Shown: positions 24,795-36,734, counted from the stretch's first letter. The stretch: 64,000 nt of DNA from Vombatus ursinus (GCF_900497805.2 NW_020954556.1:62594447-62658446); one strand, 5' to 3'. Notes: generated by a model from the sequence alone, not told the origin. Program-made: numbers and translations.

Positions 24795-24875
24795 ACACAC
24801 ATATATACATACACATAAGTATATATGTATGTATCTATGTATATACATATACACATACATGTATGTGTGTGTGTA
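24795..24875. repeat. TA/CA/TG microsatellite
   Basis: ACACACATATATACATACAC and ATGTATGTGTGTGTGTA tracts. Confidence 0.9.
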
Positions 24876-25390
24876 TCTTTAACCTTAGTTTCTCTTCAGA
24901 GCTCTCATGTCACAACCTATTGGAAATTTCTAACTGGATATTATATAGATATCTCAAATGCAACATGTTCAAAACTGAACTCACCATCTGCCTAAACCTT
25001 CCCCTCCTACTAGCTTCCCAATTTTTGTTGTGGGCACTAGCATCTTTCCAGTCACTCAGGTTTGCAGCTTAGAATCCTGCTCAAGTCTTTCCTCTCCATC
25101 ACCATTCACATACAATCAATTGCTACATCCACGATATCTCACATTATCTCTTTCTCTTCCTTACCACCTCACTTCACGTCCTCTTACAAGACCTATTACA
25201 AGTTCTTTTACAAGAACTACTGCAAAAGCCTTACAATTGTTTTTCCTGGTTCAAGTTTTTTTCCTGTCTAACACATCCTACATACAACTGTCATATAGAT
25301 ATTTCTAAAGCACAAATCTGACCAGGTCACTTTCCTGCTCATGAACTTTCAGTGGCTCCCTCTTGCTTCTAGTGAAATGGTAGGATTCTA
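24876..25390 (+). mobile_element. L2 fragment (3' region)
   Basis: ACTGAACTCACCATCTGCCT, ATCAATTGCTACATCCACGA, AATCTGACCAGGTCACTTTC and CTTTCAGTGGCTCCCTCTTG are typical of L2 downstream of its ORF2. Confidence 0.85.
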
Positions 25391-25394
25391 TTCC

Positions 25395-26635
25395 CATCAC
25401 AATTAGTCAATCAATTAATCAACAAACTAAGTTAGTAAGAATTTTTCCTATAACATCTTCACAATGTACGGATAAACCTTTAATCAATATGGAAAGATCA
25501 TAGGACTTTTGGCCTTTGGATGAAAGGCAGATGATACCATAAAAGAAACACCTGGTGACTGGTTGAGAAGATTGTTATATCTTTCAGGCCCTGTGTAAAA
25601 AGAGCAGTTAGTTCAGCAGCAAGCCAGTCAAGGAGTGGAAGACTCCAGTCCCTATCTTCTCCTCAACTGTTTTGCTGGAGAGAGTGGGCCTATAGGAGAC
25701 AATGCATCTAACTATGAACAGAGAGGCACGTGCCTAGGATAAATATGGTAAAAAAAAAAAAAAAAAGACACAGATGGATACAGAAAGATAGATAACTGTC
25801 CAAGGTAGGAAGAAGCTTTTGGGGATGTTATCTATCTCAGAACAAAGAGAATTCTTGCAATTAGACACTGATCCTTAGAACCCAGCAGAAAATCTCACCC
25901 AAATGGAACTTCACAAAGACTCCACAAAGGGACAAAAGGATTTCCAGGACTAAGACTTGCATTGTACCCACTTTGCTACACATGTTCTGCACACATGTGC
26001 TTCATCACTTCTATACTTAAAATTTGAATTCACTCTCCTCAGGGACATTGTGTGTGTAAGGAGAGAACATTCCTCCAGTTTGGGGGTATGTTTTCTACCA
26101 ACTGTTCTTATTATTCCACTTAGTAAGTGCCCTTTATTAAAAGCTAATTAAATCAGGCTTATTATGAATGAGAAACACACAGGTGGGGGTTCATAAGAAA
26201 TCCATCCCCTCAAGGTTACCCCTAGTACTGTGAAAGTAGCAGTCAGCCACTCTCTTATACAATGCTAGTGGGAGTTGAAGAAGTAGCTGCTTACATTTTG
26301 TTACTGTTCATCTAATTCCATTAAAATGCATATTCTAACTATGCAAGGAAGTTTGAATAATATAAACAGCAGGAATGGGGTAAAGAGAAAAAGTTTCCTA
26401 AGCAAATGGGAACTAAAATAAGATCTAATTGGGTATATCAACACATTATAACCCTAGACTAATACCACTCACAATGGGGTAGAGTCCTCTGAGAGTCAGA
26501 TAAATCTGGGAAGTTACCCCATGGCTGTTGCACATACTAGGCAAGAATAGACATATGATTCATGTCATCTAATCAATATCACTAAATAGGATCAGACAGT
26601 AGTAAAGAGTGCTTCTTAGCTCTGCATATGCATTA
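25395..26635. other. Unrecognised stretch with an A-run
   Basis: A 17-base A-run at 25750-25766 may mark the end of an unrecognised retroelement. No coding signal is visible. Confidence 0.4.
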
Positions 26636-26639
26636 AATG

Positions 26640-26775
26640 TAAGAAAGTACTTGTTGGGAAGAAAGTACTTTATAAACCTTAAAGGTCTATAAATAGATGG
26701 GAATAGAAATTAAGCCCAATGCTACCACACAGTAGATGCATAATAAATGCTTATTGATTGGTTGGTTGGTTGATT
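26640..26775 (+). mobile_element. MIR/L2 3' tail
   Basis: GTACTTTATAAACCTTAAAG followed by ACACAGTAGATGCATAATAA and TGCTTATTGATTGGTTGGTT. Confidence 0.65.
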
Positions 26776-26779
26776 AAAC

Positions 26780-27437
26780 TTAGTTTGGGATACTCAGAGA
26801 GAATAATAGGTGGCACCCAATGACTATAAGAATATTAGCAGCAGGTGTGGAAGTGGAGGAACCACAGCTGGAGAAGAATTTAAAAGATGCTAGAAGTGCC
26901 TGGATTGGGGAAGAAAATGTATTTCTGGGTTCTTAAGAACCTGGAGCTACGTTCATGCCGAATGGATATCAGATGGATAACCATTCCTTTAGGCCATTGT
27001 AGAGGGAGATTTTTGTGTAGGTATGGGTGGCTAAGCTACTTTTTAACTATGAGATTTCATGTTTCCGTGATAAGGGTTACATTTTTGTCTTCTTGAAGTT
27101 GGGAGGAGGAAAGGTGCATTTTGAACTTAGTTTCTGGAACTGAAGGCCTTAAAAAGAACTTTTCTCTGTAAATCAAATAGATTGACTGACTATGGGAATA
27201 GTATGATTCTATTGAGGTGCGTTTATTAGACTGAGCACCAGATGGCTCTGTATGCCCATAATTGTATGATTGTATGTTTGGTCAGTTCTTAGATTTGTCA
27301 CATTTTTAATATCTTCTCTTTCTTCTTGGAAATTATAATGCAGGCATGAAAATTAATATGAGTTTCATGTCTAGACCATTAGCTCCTACTGAATAGAACT
27401 GGTCTAAGTAGTAATTCATAAAAATAATCACTAGACG
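26780..27437. other. Unrecognised stretch
   Basis: The open frame at 26887-27096 has no matching splice sites or known domain. A weak CTCF-like GCACCAGATGGCT lies near 27237. Confidence 0.35.
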
Positions 27438-27444
27438 TGGAATT

Positions 27445-27462
27445 TATATATGTATATATGGG

Positions 27463-27516
<54 letters not shown>

Positions 27517-27634
27517 CAATTGGGGTTAAGTGACTTGCCCAGAGTGAGTGTCATGTGTCTGAGGCTACATTTGAACTCAGGTTCTCCTGACTCCAAGGGC
27601 CAGTGCTCTATCCACTGCACCACCTAGCTGCCCC
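27445..27634 (-). mobile_element. Marsupial SINE with GA-expanded tail
   Basis: Reverse SINE (TTGGGGTTAAGTGACTTGCC through CACCTAGCTGCCCC) whose tail side is a (GA)n run at 27466-27514. TGGAATT flanks both ends (27438-27444 and 27635-27641), so the GA run lies inside the insertion. Confidence 0.85.
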
Positions 27635-27639
27635 TGGAA

Positions 27640-28185
27640 TTAAGGCTATTAAAGCTCCCCCCCTCTCAGAATCCCACAAGTGAGCATAATGGCAATTAGG
27701 GATTTGTTGGTGGATAATTTTGTGGATTTGGAGATACAGGGTAGAAAGAAAACAGTTAATTAAGCAGACTTAGATTTGAGTTCTAGTACAGATACTGGTC
27801 AAATGATCTTGATGCTTTCCACCTGGACTCAACTTCAAATGTTACCAATGATGTCTTAATTGATAACCCTGATGGCCTTTTTCCAATCCTTATTCTTTTT
27901 GACCTCTTTGTGATATTTGACAATGTTGACTACCCTTTCCTGCCAGATATTCTCTCTTTTCTGGATTTTTATTACACTACTCTTTCTTCATTCTCCCCCT
28001 ATTTCTAGCCTTCAAGGCTTGTAGTCTCAGCATTATCTTAGACATTTCACTCCCTCTCACCCCACGTATCCAATTAATTGCCATCTCTTGTCATTTCTAC
28101 CTTTACAACATCTACGTTTTTGAAGCTGAAGGTAAAACAATAAAGCCAACTATACCCATATTTTTTACATATTAATATACATTTT
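27640..28185. other. Unrecognised stretch, partly L2-like
   Basis: GACTCAACTTCAAATGTTAC and CTTTTTGACCTCTTTGTGA-like wording suggests an old L2 piece at about 27815-28120. No gene signal. Confidence 0.35.
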
Positions 28186-28189
28186 TGTT

Positions 28190-28300
28190 TCTCTCTATAG
28201 AACATATGCTCCTTGAGGGCAGGGACTTTCATTCTTGCCTTCATATTTCCAGCATGTAATAAAGTACCTGGCACACATTACATTCAGGCTGATTGATTTA
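28190..28300 (+). mobile_element. L2 3'-end fragment
   Basis: ATATGCTCCTTGAGGGCAGG, TTTCCAGCATGTAATAAAGT and CCTGGCACACATTACATTCA. Confidence 0.8.
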
Positions 28301-28732
28301 TGTTGTGCTATCAAAGACAATTGAAGAACAAGGTATAAGGTGTGATGTTATAAACAAATTAGAGAATTGAAGGGAAAAAAATCATCTTTCAGATCTAAGA
28401 ACAGGAGAAGAGTTCATAGCCAAACAATGGATGGAGAGGATCACAGAACAAAAGGTGATGAACTCAGGATGTAGATTAATACATGTATTTTTCTGGACAT
28501 TGACAATGTGGAGATTTGTTTCTCAACAGAGGGGAGAGAGGTGTGAGAAAATAGATATTTGTTAATTTAAAATTTTAAATTAAATTGAAAAAAAGAATGA
28601 ACATGGAGAATTATGAAATTAAAATTGGTGAATAGTGGATCTCAAGTAACAATTATATTCTATGCATTTTATGAAGGACATTTGTAGACTATACCTCCAT
28701 AGCCTATGAAGAGTTCTTTAAAGAAATCCTGG

Positions 28733-28884
28733 AAGGGCAGCTGGGTGGTACAGTGGATAGAGCACCAGCCCTGGAGTCAGGAGGACCTGAGTTCAAATGT
28801 GGCCTCAGACACATAACACTTACTAGCTGTGTGACTCTGGGCAAGTCACTTAACCCCAATTGCCCTGCCCAAAAGGGAAAAAAA
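28733..28884 (+). mobile_element. Marsupial tRNA/CORE SINE with target duplication
   Basis: GGGCAGCTGGGTGGTACAGT head and an A-rich tail, flanked by AAAGAAATCCTGG at 28720-28732 and 28885-28897. Confidence 0.95.
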
Positions 28885-29189
28885 AAAGAAATCCTGGGGG
28901 GGTCAATGAGAAAGTGAACACAGTTCCCTGTGCACATCCATAACTGGGAAACATCTTTGAAGTTTCTGGGAATGATTGGGACCAACTCTAGCCTATTTAT
29001 GGTATGGGTGAACTACTCTAGGAAGTGATCTGGGGTTCAATATTTAAACATCCTTACAATCCATGTCTTCTTTGTGGATTATTAAAGAAAGATATCACTA
29101 ATGACACATGAATTCTGTAGCTCAAAAGTGGATTCAGAAAAGTTTGACTTTGGGAACTTATTGTGAGAGATAGTATATTCTCTCTCTTT

Positions 29190-30165
29190 TAAAAAAAACT
29201 TATTTTATTTAAAATAAAAATTACCCACTTAATAGTATTTTATTTTTTCTAATTACATGTAAAGATAGTTTTTGACATCTACTTTTATAATATTTTGAGT
29301 TCCCCGTTCCCTCTCCCTCTTCTCTCCAAGACAGCAAGCAATCTGATATAGGCTATACATGTACAATCATATTAAACATATTTCCATATTAGTCATGTTG
29401 TGAAAGAAGAGTCAGAGCAAAAGGGGAAAACTACAAGAAAAAAAGAGAGAGAGAAAGAAAATAGTATGCTTCGATCTGCATTCAGACTCCATAGTTCTTT
29501 TTCTGGATATGGATAGCATTTTCCATCATGAGTCTTTTGGAATTGTCTTGGATCATTGCATTGCTGAGAAGAGCTAAGTCAAAGTTGGTCGTTGTACAAT
29601 GTTGCTGTTAATATGTACAATGTTCTCCTGGTTCTGCTCTGTTCAGTCAGTATCAGTTCATGTAAGTCTTTCCAGGATTTTCTGAAATCTTCCTGCTCAT
29701 CATTTCTTATACCACAATAGTGTTCCATTACATCCGTATACCACAACTTGTTCAGTAATTCCCTAATTGATGGCCATCCCTTCAATTTCCAATTCTTTTC
29801 TACCACAAAAAGAGCTGCTATAAATATTTTCATACATGTGGGTCCTTTCCCTTTTTTTATGATCTCTTTGGGATACAGACCTAGTAGTGGCATTATTGAA
29901 TCAAAGGGTATGCACAGTTTTATAGCCCTTTGGGCGTAGTTCCAAATTGCTCTCCAGAATGGCTGGATCAGTTCACAACTCCATCAACAATGCATTAGTG
30001 TTCCAATTTTCCTACATCTTTTCCAACATTTATCATTTTCATTTTTTGTCATATTAGCCAATCTGATATGTGTGAGGTAGTGCCTCAGAGTTGTTTTAAT
30101 TTGCATTTCTCTAATCAATAGTGATTTATAGCATTTTTATATGACTATAGATAGTTTTAATTTCT
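29190..30165 (-). mobile_element. L1 3' end (ORF2 C-terminus and 3' UTR)
   Basis: The minus strand at 29893-29579 is open for 104 codons and gives PLLGLYPKEI...MKIFIAALFVVEKNWKLKGW, the conserved end of L1 ORF2. The A-rich end is at 29190-29220. Truncated at its 5' side near 30165. Confidence 0.9.
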
Positions 30166-30169
30166 TTGA

Positions 30170-31220
30170 GATAGTGTATTATCAAAGCATGAATGGGATA
30201 TTGGATGTGTCCATAGAGCAGCATGTGTGGGTGTGTACACATACACACACACTCACACACACTTCACCTTCATGACTCCTCCTATTCTTTACAAAATTGG
30301 TCTGAGAAAATTCTTCTCTTTGAGATGGAGGACTTGAAGAAATTGTTAATCAACCATGACCCATGTGCTTCCCCCATAGTAGTGATATGGAAGTGGGTAG
30401 ACTATCAAAATCTGAATAAGAAAAGTAAGGAATGATCAGTATAAGGTAGCATGAGTTTAAGATGCCCAAAGCTGTATACTGGGCAGCCAATAGTTTTTAG
30501 TGTTGCAATAATGTACACAATGATTACAATATGCAAATGGAAACATTATTAAAAGCCATTGGAAGTAAAAGTTAAATGATTAGTCTTAGTTTAAGGGAAC
30601 AGATGAAAATTTTATCTACAAAATTGTAATGAAGGAGGGAAACTGCAGGTTCTCTGGTCTGCTCTGTAAAGAGAATACGCCGTGGATGCCTACATCCCAG
30701 CTACTTCTAGGGTGAAATATAGCTCATTTGAAGGGCTTGGCTGCACATACCTCCTCTCCCTAAGGAGCCTCTTTATTCTGGATCCAGTCATACAATCCAC
30801 CAAGTTTTGGTCCTTTGGGAACCGGGTATCTAACAAGAAAAGGGGGTAGGCTCCTTTTTCCTATACTTTTTAACTCATTAACCCTGAGGACAAATTGTTT
30901 AGCATTTAAGTTTGAGGCTCATATCTATATCTACCCAAATAGCAGAATAATAAGATACTTGATGTACAACATAAATCAAATATGGGACAGGTTATTTATT
31001 CCTACATATAAAAGAAATGCTAAATATAAAAGATTCACAAGGTACAATAACAGAACTACTTAAAACTTGATTCTATAACTCATTAGCTACTGTTATAATC
31101 TCTTGGAGACTGGTACATAAACTTCCTAAAATGTAATATAAAGCAGTTCGCAGGACTGTTGGTCAGGCATTTTATATTCCACCTAAGCTCTGTACTATAT
31201 AACTACCAGCCCATGTCTTC
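30170..31220. other. Unrecognised stretch with a short CA run
   Basis: ACACACACAC-type tracts lie at 30237-30262. I see no exon; the open frames at 30223 and 30815 have no gene-like features. Confidence 0.4.
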
Positions 31221-31224
31221 TGAT

Positions 31225-31545
31225 AAAATGAGCCAGGCTTAAACCACTGCTATCCCTTTAAGAACAACTCAAGCTCTATCTTCTTCATGAAGCCCTTCCT
31301 GATTCCCCCAGCTGCTAGTTCTCTCCCTCCTAAACTACCTTATATTTAACTACTTTGCATACATCTCTATTTAGGCACTCTATCAAACTATCTATCTACC
31401 TATCCACCTACCTATCTGCCTACTTATTGTCTCCCTCTCCCCCACCCATTAGAATGTCTGTTCCTTGTGAGTGGGGTTTTTTTCATTCTCTGTACTTATA
31501 TTCCCAGAACCTAACACATAGTAGGTGCTTGTTGATTGATTGGTA
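31225..31545 (+). mobile_element. L2 3' fragment with CTAT/CTAC tract
   Basis: CATGAAGCCCTTCCTGATTC, TGTTCCTTGTGAGTGGGGTT and CCTAACACATAGTAGGTGCT frame a CTATCTAC-type simple repeat at 31385-31425. Confidence 0.85.
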
Positions 31546-31549
31546 ATTT

Positions 31550-32190
31550 TCTCATTCCAAGAATACTGGAATAGTTGCTAGGGATTTCTCTCCAGACCAC
31601 AGTAAGATCTCTTGAGCTTACAAGGTTGCCCTCAGGCCTGAATAAGTCCACTTTGAGAATGATGTTTGATCACCTACAGGAAACACAAATCAGAGAAGAA
31701 ACTAAAGGCCTAGAGACAAGCTCATCTGAGTGAATTCATGCTCCATGTGGGAGCTGTAATGGGGTAGGGGAAGATATCACAGTCTGTTCCCCCATACTCC
31801 TCATATGGGGACTCTAGAGACAGAGTACTATTTGCCATATGGGAGAGTCAAAGCAGAGGAATGGAGGTGGGAACTGTCCTCTTAGAAGACCCACTGAGTC
31901 ACTGACTCCTCTGGTACAGAAGCCAAGAAGGGGATTGATTTGTCATTTTGAAGTACTCTTGTTCGTTAGTGCTGAGCCAACATGAGGCTAGAAGCAGTCA
32001 CAAGTTAGTCATCTCCAACATGTTCAAATGCTGAATCATCATGTCCCTGGAGTCTCTGGAAATTTCTAGAAGACATCTGAGTGTATCCCTATTGGCCAAT
32101 TCACCCTCTCCTACTCATTGATACCCTTCAGTTATTAATAGAACTAGAAAAAGACTTCCAACATACAGGGCCATATTCTTCCCCTCCACC
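31550..32190. other. Unrecognised stretch
   Basis: No coding or repeat signal I can name. Confidence 0.4.
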
Positions 32191-32195
32191 CCAAA

Positions 32196-32323
32196 TTTTA
32201 AGAGAGGTTAAGTGACCTGCCCACAGTCATACAGCCAGTGAGTATCTGAGGCTAAATCTAAACTCAGGTCTTTCTGACTCCAGGCCCAACACTTTATCCA
32301 CTGTGGCACCTAGCTGCTCCCAT
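32196..32323 (-). mobile_element. THER/MIR-type SINE
   Basis: GAGGTTAAGTGACCTGCCCA, CATACAGCCAGTGAGTATCT and TGTGGCACCTAGCTGC. Confidence 0.85.
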
Positions 32324-32358
32324 GGGTGCATTCTTAATGAAGGTTTGAGGATTTCTAT

Positions 32359-32716
32359 TGATGGGGTGCCTCTGACCACCATTTGGCCCACCCCAGGCCA
32401 TCTTGATTACTTAATAAGAGTACTTGATAGTCCTTAATCCCATCTACATCCTTTCACTGATAGCACCTGCCCTGCCCTCCCCCCATTTAGCACACCTTAA
32501 TCCCATCCAAATCTTCTGACAGTCTTTTTGTGTATAAATGTATCATTCTCACCTCCATTAAAGACAGATTCACTCGAAACTCTGCCCACTTCTATTGGTA
32601 TCACAATAAACCCTGCTACTTTGACTGAAAGAAGGCTTGAGTGGTTGAATTCTTTCGAGGTAGACCCACCCTGTATCCTTACATTTTGAGGTTCCCAGTA
32701 TCCCAAAACTGCATCA
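32359..32716 (+). mobile_element. Solo LTR, shorter relative of the LTR at 15721
   Basis: Starts TGATGGGGTGCCTCTG and ends CCAAAACTGCATCA, with an exact 4-bp target duplication CTAT (32355-32358 and 32717-32720). It shares TTTGACTGAAAGAAGGCTTG and a following GAATTCTTT with the copy at 15721, plus an AATAAA near 32605. Solo, with no internal region. Confidence 0.85.
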
Positions 32717-32789
32717 CTATCATTTAGTAGTTTATGACTTCGAGCAAGTAATAAATCAAAATAAATATTCTCATATGTAAAATTTCTTC

Positions 32790-33045
32790 TTGTTGTTCAG
32801 TCATTTTTCAGTTGTGTCTGATTCTTTGTAACACCATTTGGGATTTTCTTGGTAAAGATACTGGAATTGTTTGCCATTTCCTTCTCTAGTTCGTTTTATA
32901 GATGTGGAACTCAGGCAAACAGGGTTAAATGACTTGCCCAGGGTCATACAGTTAGGAAGTGTCTGAGGTCAGAGTCGAACTCAGGTCTTCCTGATGGAGC
33001 CAGAGTCCCACACTTTATCCAATGTGCCACCTCACTCACCCCATA
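32790..33045 (-). mobile_element. Long-form marsupial SINE (MAR1-like)
   Basis: TTGTTGTTCAGTCATTTTTC, CCATTTGGGATTTTCTTGGT and AAATGACTTGCCCAGGGTCA, the full-length form with the CAACAAC 3' end. Confidence 0.9.
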
Positions 33046-33239
33046 AATTGAGAGGGTATAACATTGAAAAATGATCAGAATTCTATTTTGCTAAAATGAA
33101 ATCAAGCTAGACTTAATATTCCCTTTTACAATAATTACCCCTGGTAAACTTCATCCACCACTCACATTCAGGAGAAACTTGCTTAAAGGCCAAGCTTTTG
33201 GCCTTTTTATAATTGCCTCCACTTTTGAAACCCTAGCAG

Positions 33240-33483
33240 GGATAGGTGGGGCTATGGATAGAATACAGGCCCCAGATTGGGAAGAACCTAAGTTCAAATC
33301 TGACCTCAGATTCTTACTAGCTGTGTAACCCTGGGCAAATCACTTAACCATATTTAACACATTTCCTCATCTGTAAAATGAGCTAGAAAAGGAAATGGCC
33401 AACTACTCCAATATCTGCGGAGAAAACCCCAAATGGGGTCATGGAGAGTTGGAAAAGATTGAAATGACTCAGCAACAATAAAA
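33240..33483 (+). mobile_element. Long-form marsupial SINE (MAR1-like)
   Basis: AATCTGACCTCAGATTCTTA, GGAAATGGCCAACTACTCCA, CCCCAAATGGGGTCATGGAG and TGAAATGACTCAGCAACAAT. It faces the copy at 32790, so the two could form an imperfect inverted pair. Confidence 0.9.
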
Positions 33484-33489
33484 TTATAA

Positions 33490-33999
33490 CCCCACCCATT
33501 ACCCACTTTCCAGAGAAACTGGATTAACCTCAACAGTCAAATCTCATCAGTTTAAACTATTGTAGCAACTCCATTGCCTAAAGACTATTCCTATAACCTG
33601 GGGTGTATGAGTGTCCAAGCAGGACTAGCACCTCTAATATGAGGGCTGGCCAAGACCTTTTCAGGGCTATTCACCCACCTTTGGTGTCCACCTTCACCCA
33701 ACTCTCACCTGTGGCTCTGAAGCTGTAATATGTAAAGTGGCCATACCCCAGTAAAACTGTTCTTGGCAGACATACTAAACCAAAGTGAGGGTGACTGATG
33801 GGCCACAAACCAGTTGGTGAGTTAGGGGAGTGTCTACCCCAAGCATTGGCACTATGGATGGATGAAAACAATTTGTTCCAATGGCCATAAGGCAGCTGAA
33901 GCAGGTGCTGTGGGGTGCTTAGAGCTTGGTCAGAAAGTGAAAATGCCAAGGTCATCCACTCCATCCCCCACTATTGTCAGTCATCCCAGTTTTTGTCTT
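33490..33999. other. Unrecognised stretch with a long reverse open frame
   Basis: A 97-codon frame on the minus strand (33964-33671) is open but has no splice-site pair or domain I recognise. It may be part of the repeat that ends at 34165. Confidence 0.35.
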
Positions 34000-34165
34000 G
34001 CCACTAGACTTTGATTATTCTAGAAAAGAGAATGAGGCTAAAGACTTTATGCAACTCTACTTCTCTACAAGCAACAACTACAACAACAAATCCAAATGAA
34101 GGAGTCAAGACCCACCCTGTGATGTAATTCATCCACTTCAAAAATGAGGGACAAACTACAACTCC
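34000..34165 (-). mobile_element. Marsupial-type repeat, opposite orientation to 24283-24470
   Basis: GACCCACCCTGTGATGTAAT, CACTTCAAAAATGAGGGACA and AACTACAAC at the end are the inverse of the left end of the copy at 24283. The rest is diverged. Confidence 0.5.
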
Positions 34166-34498
34166 CGTCACCTGAGAATCTTTGTCTTGTGACTTGAATC
34201 ACATGTCTTGGCTGTGTCTAAGGGGGTTGTAGAAGGGTGGTCCAAAAGACCTAATTTCAATTCTGATTATGATGTCAATAGTCAGTCAGAAGAAGACACA
34301 CCTATGTTGCTTGAGATTTTATCTGTCATCTTGCTAATTGTTATAAAAGACCCTGTCAGCCCTCACTCAAGGTCTTTAGTCATTGGGAGAGGCCATTGAA
34401 ACCATTTACTGGTAATTGCTAGCCATATTAATAGATGGATCACGTTCTGAACCTTGTCTCTCAGAGTTTCTTTTGAAACAAGGGGAAGGTAATAAACA

Positions 34499-34770
34499 GT
34501 ATATATACATATACACACACACATATATACATATAGATAGATAAAGATAGCTATAGATAGATAAATATAGATATATATATGCATGTGTATATACTGTACT
34601 AACTATACTAATACATTATATAATATAATTAATATAATATATAATTATATATTATATATAAATTATATGCTTTGTGTATGTTTATAATTATAATATTATT
34701 AATATAATGTATCATATACAAATAATATATAATATACTATATATACTAACTATACTAATATATACTAACA
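34499..34770. repeat. TA-rich low-complexity tract
   Basis: Runs of ATATAC, GATAGATA and TATAATATA with many self-complementary words. It could fold or unwind easily. Open frames across it are not genes. Confidence 0.9.
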
Positions 34771-35022
34771 TATATATGTGTCAGGCACTGTGCTAAGAAC
34801 TTTACAAATATACAAATATTCTCATTTGATCCTCATAACAACCTGGGGTACAGGTGCTATTATTTTCCCTGTTTTACAGTTGATGAAATGAAGGCAAACA
34901 AAAGTTAATTGACTTACCCAGGGTAACACAGCTAGTAAGTGACTGAGGCTGGATTTAAACTCCGGTATTTCTGCCTCCAGGCTTAACGTTCTATCCACTT
35001 CACCATCCTTCTGCCCCAAACG
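34771..35022 (-). mobile_element. THER1/MIR-type SINE, nearly full length
   Basis: CAGGCACTGTGCTAAGAACT, TCATTTGATCCTCATAACAA, TTTTACAGTTGATGAAATGA and GGCTGGATTTAAACTCCGGT. Confidence 0.9.
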
Positions 35023-35029
35023 CTAGGTG

Positions 35030-35730
35030 ATTTTAATTTCCTTCTAACTCTTAAATCTATGATCAGATTGTAACAAACATTCTGGCAAGGCTTAGAATGG
35101 TTGCCTTGTGAGGGGAAGAAATTGCTAAAGACCTTGGGTATAGTATTTCTTTCCAGAGATGAGCTGGAATGAGGAAGAGATGAAGCTATCTTGGGATTGA
35201 AACCAGGAGAATGATTTCATTGTTTTAAAATCGATATAGAGAAAGATGCACAGAGAGAGTTGGAGAAAGTGAACAGTGACAAAGGCCAAAGATAGGACCC
35301 TTTTCAGAAGACTGACTATAAGCCTCATAGTGGCAGAAGCCTTTTCCTTTCTCTGGACAGCCCCCTCTGCTTATTTTAAGAATTTGTCAGATATAATGCC
35401 TGCCTCTGTAAATTACTGAAATAATGGTGAATTTACTCCACTCTCTTTCCCTTTTCTGTTACATTACTGCATGTGTTGGGCATAATGACTAAGTGTTTCT
35501 TTGCCATTTTAAATTTTGTTTAGCAGTTATTTTTATTTTTTAATGATTATTTTCTAATTAAAGATCATTTTAATTATGTCCTGAATTGTTGTTTTTGCTA
35601 TAAAGGGTGAGATAATGGCAGGGAAAATCATAGACAATTAATTATACCAAATTCAACTTTCTGGGAAGTCTTCCTTTTGACTTGGTGATCAAAAGAATAC
35701 CCTGGGACTCAGAGCTTCAAGAATTGTATC
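35030..35730. other. Unrecognised stretch
   Basis: No exon or repeat I can name. Confidence 0.4.
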
Positions 35731-35734
35731 ATTG

Positions 35735-35870
35735 TCATTCGGTTGTTTGGTCCTTCAGTCACATCCCACTCCTCCTGACCCCATGCACCATAGCAAGTCA
35801 GGACCTTTTATTTGCCACTATCTCTTGAAGTCTGTCCAAGTTTGTGTTCCTTGTTTCCATGGATTGTATT
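35735..35870 (-). mobile_element. RTE/BovB-like 3'-end fragment (tentative)
   Basis: TTCAGTCACATCCCACTCCT, GACCCCATGCACCATAGCAA and CTCTTGAAGTCTGTCCAAGT resemble the reverse 3' end of RTE-type LINEs. Confidence 0.45.
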
Positions 35871-35874
35871 AATA

Positions 35875-36172
35875 ATCTGTATGAAAAGCTTTCTAATTTT
35901 TTCAGAAAAGTGAAGTAGAGTTGCATGAAGTCTTTTTTTCAGAAAAGACCCTTGCTCTAGATTAGAACCCTTATGAATTCATCTCAATATCTCTATAAAC
36001 ACAAGTCACTGTGTAGCAGGTGCCTTTTGGGTTTTCTTTGCTCCCAGAGGCAAGAGAGGGAAGAGGAATTAAAGTGAGAGATCTCTAAAGAAAGTCACAC
36101 CCTAAAATAATCCCAGAGGTAGAGACAAGCATTCTCAAGGAACACCAATTCCACCCATTTCCCCAAAGAGAG
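35875..36172. other. Unrecognised stretch
   Basis: No feature I can support. Confidence 0.4.
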
Positions 36173-36176
36173 ATAG

Positions 36177-36727
36177 TGATGTGGTCTAGAGGTTAGGGGT
36201 CCTGGAATCCCAAAATCATGACACCGGGTCCTGCCCAAAAGAATTCAACCCAAGCCTTCTTGCAGCCAAAAACAAGGTTTATTGAAGATTCGCCATATTA
36301 GCTAGACTCTTAAGGAATCTGAGCATCTATGGGCTATTGGCTAGATTCTAAGAATCAGAGCATTTTAATGGAGACAAGATGGACCTTATATACAGAAAGA
36401 CTGTGGGAGGGATCTAGGAGTGGCCAAGTAGTTTGGAGTGAAGGAGGAAGGGCCTAAGGAGATCTGTATGGGAATGGCTAGTAAGCTGGGGTGAACGGAA
36501 CTCCTGGGACCTGGACCTCATGGCCAAGGGAGAATGGAGCCTAGCTAGGATTAAGGGTGGGAAATGGCTGGGGGCCATAGGGAGGTAAGACAAAGGAGGG
36601 GAGATTGGGTGTAGCCACAATGAAAGGCCAGTTGATGGGATTATAGCCTCAGGGGAATGCCAGAGATTTGGCCACATGGGAAAGTCCAGAGTTTTTCCTT
36701 TCTGGGGCCCAGATTCCAATCCCATCA
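36177..36727 (-). mobile_element. Solo LTR, same family as 15721-16278
   Basis: On the minus strand it starts TGATGGGATTGGAATCTGGG and ends CCACATCA, with a perfect 4-bp target duplication ATAG (36173-36176 and 36728-36731). It is close to the copy at 15721 over its whole length, including CTCTGGCATTCCCCTGAGGC and the GAAGGCTTGGGTTGAATTC region. Its termini form TGATG...CATCA. Solo, with no internal region. Confidence 0.9.
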
Positions 36728-36734
36728 ATAGGAA

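Noticed and set aside
29579-29893. 104-codon minus-strand protein
   Set aside because: It is the end of L1 ORF2, not a host gene.
33671-33964. 97-codon minus-strand frame
   Set aside because: No splice-site pair, no recognisable domain, and it adjoins a repeat; not enough to call a gene.
34153-34165. ACTACAACTCCC, looking like a ZNF143 site
   Set aside because: It falls at the GGACAAACTACAAC end of an interspersed repeat, so it is better explained as repeat sequence.
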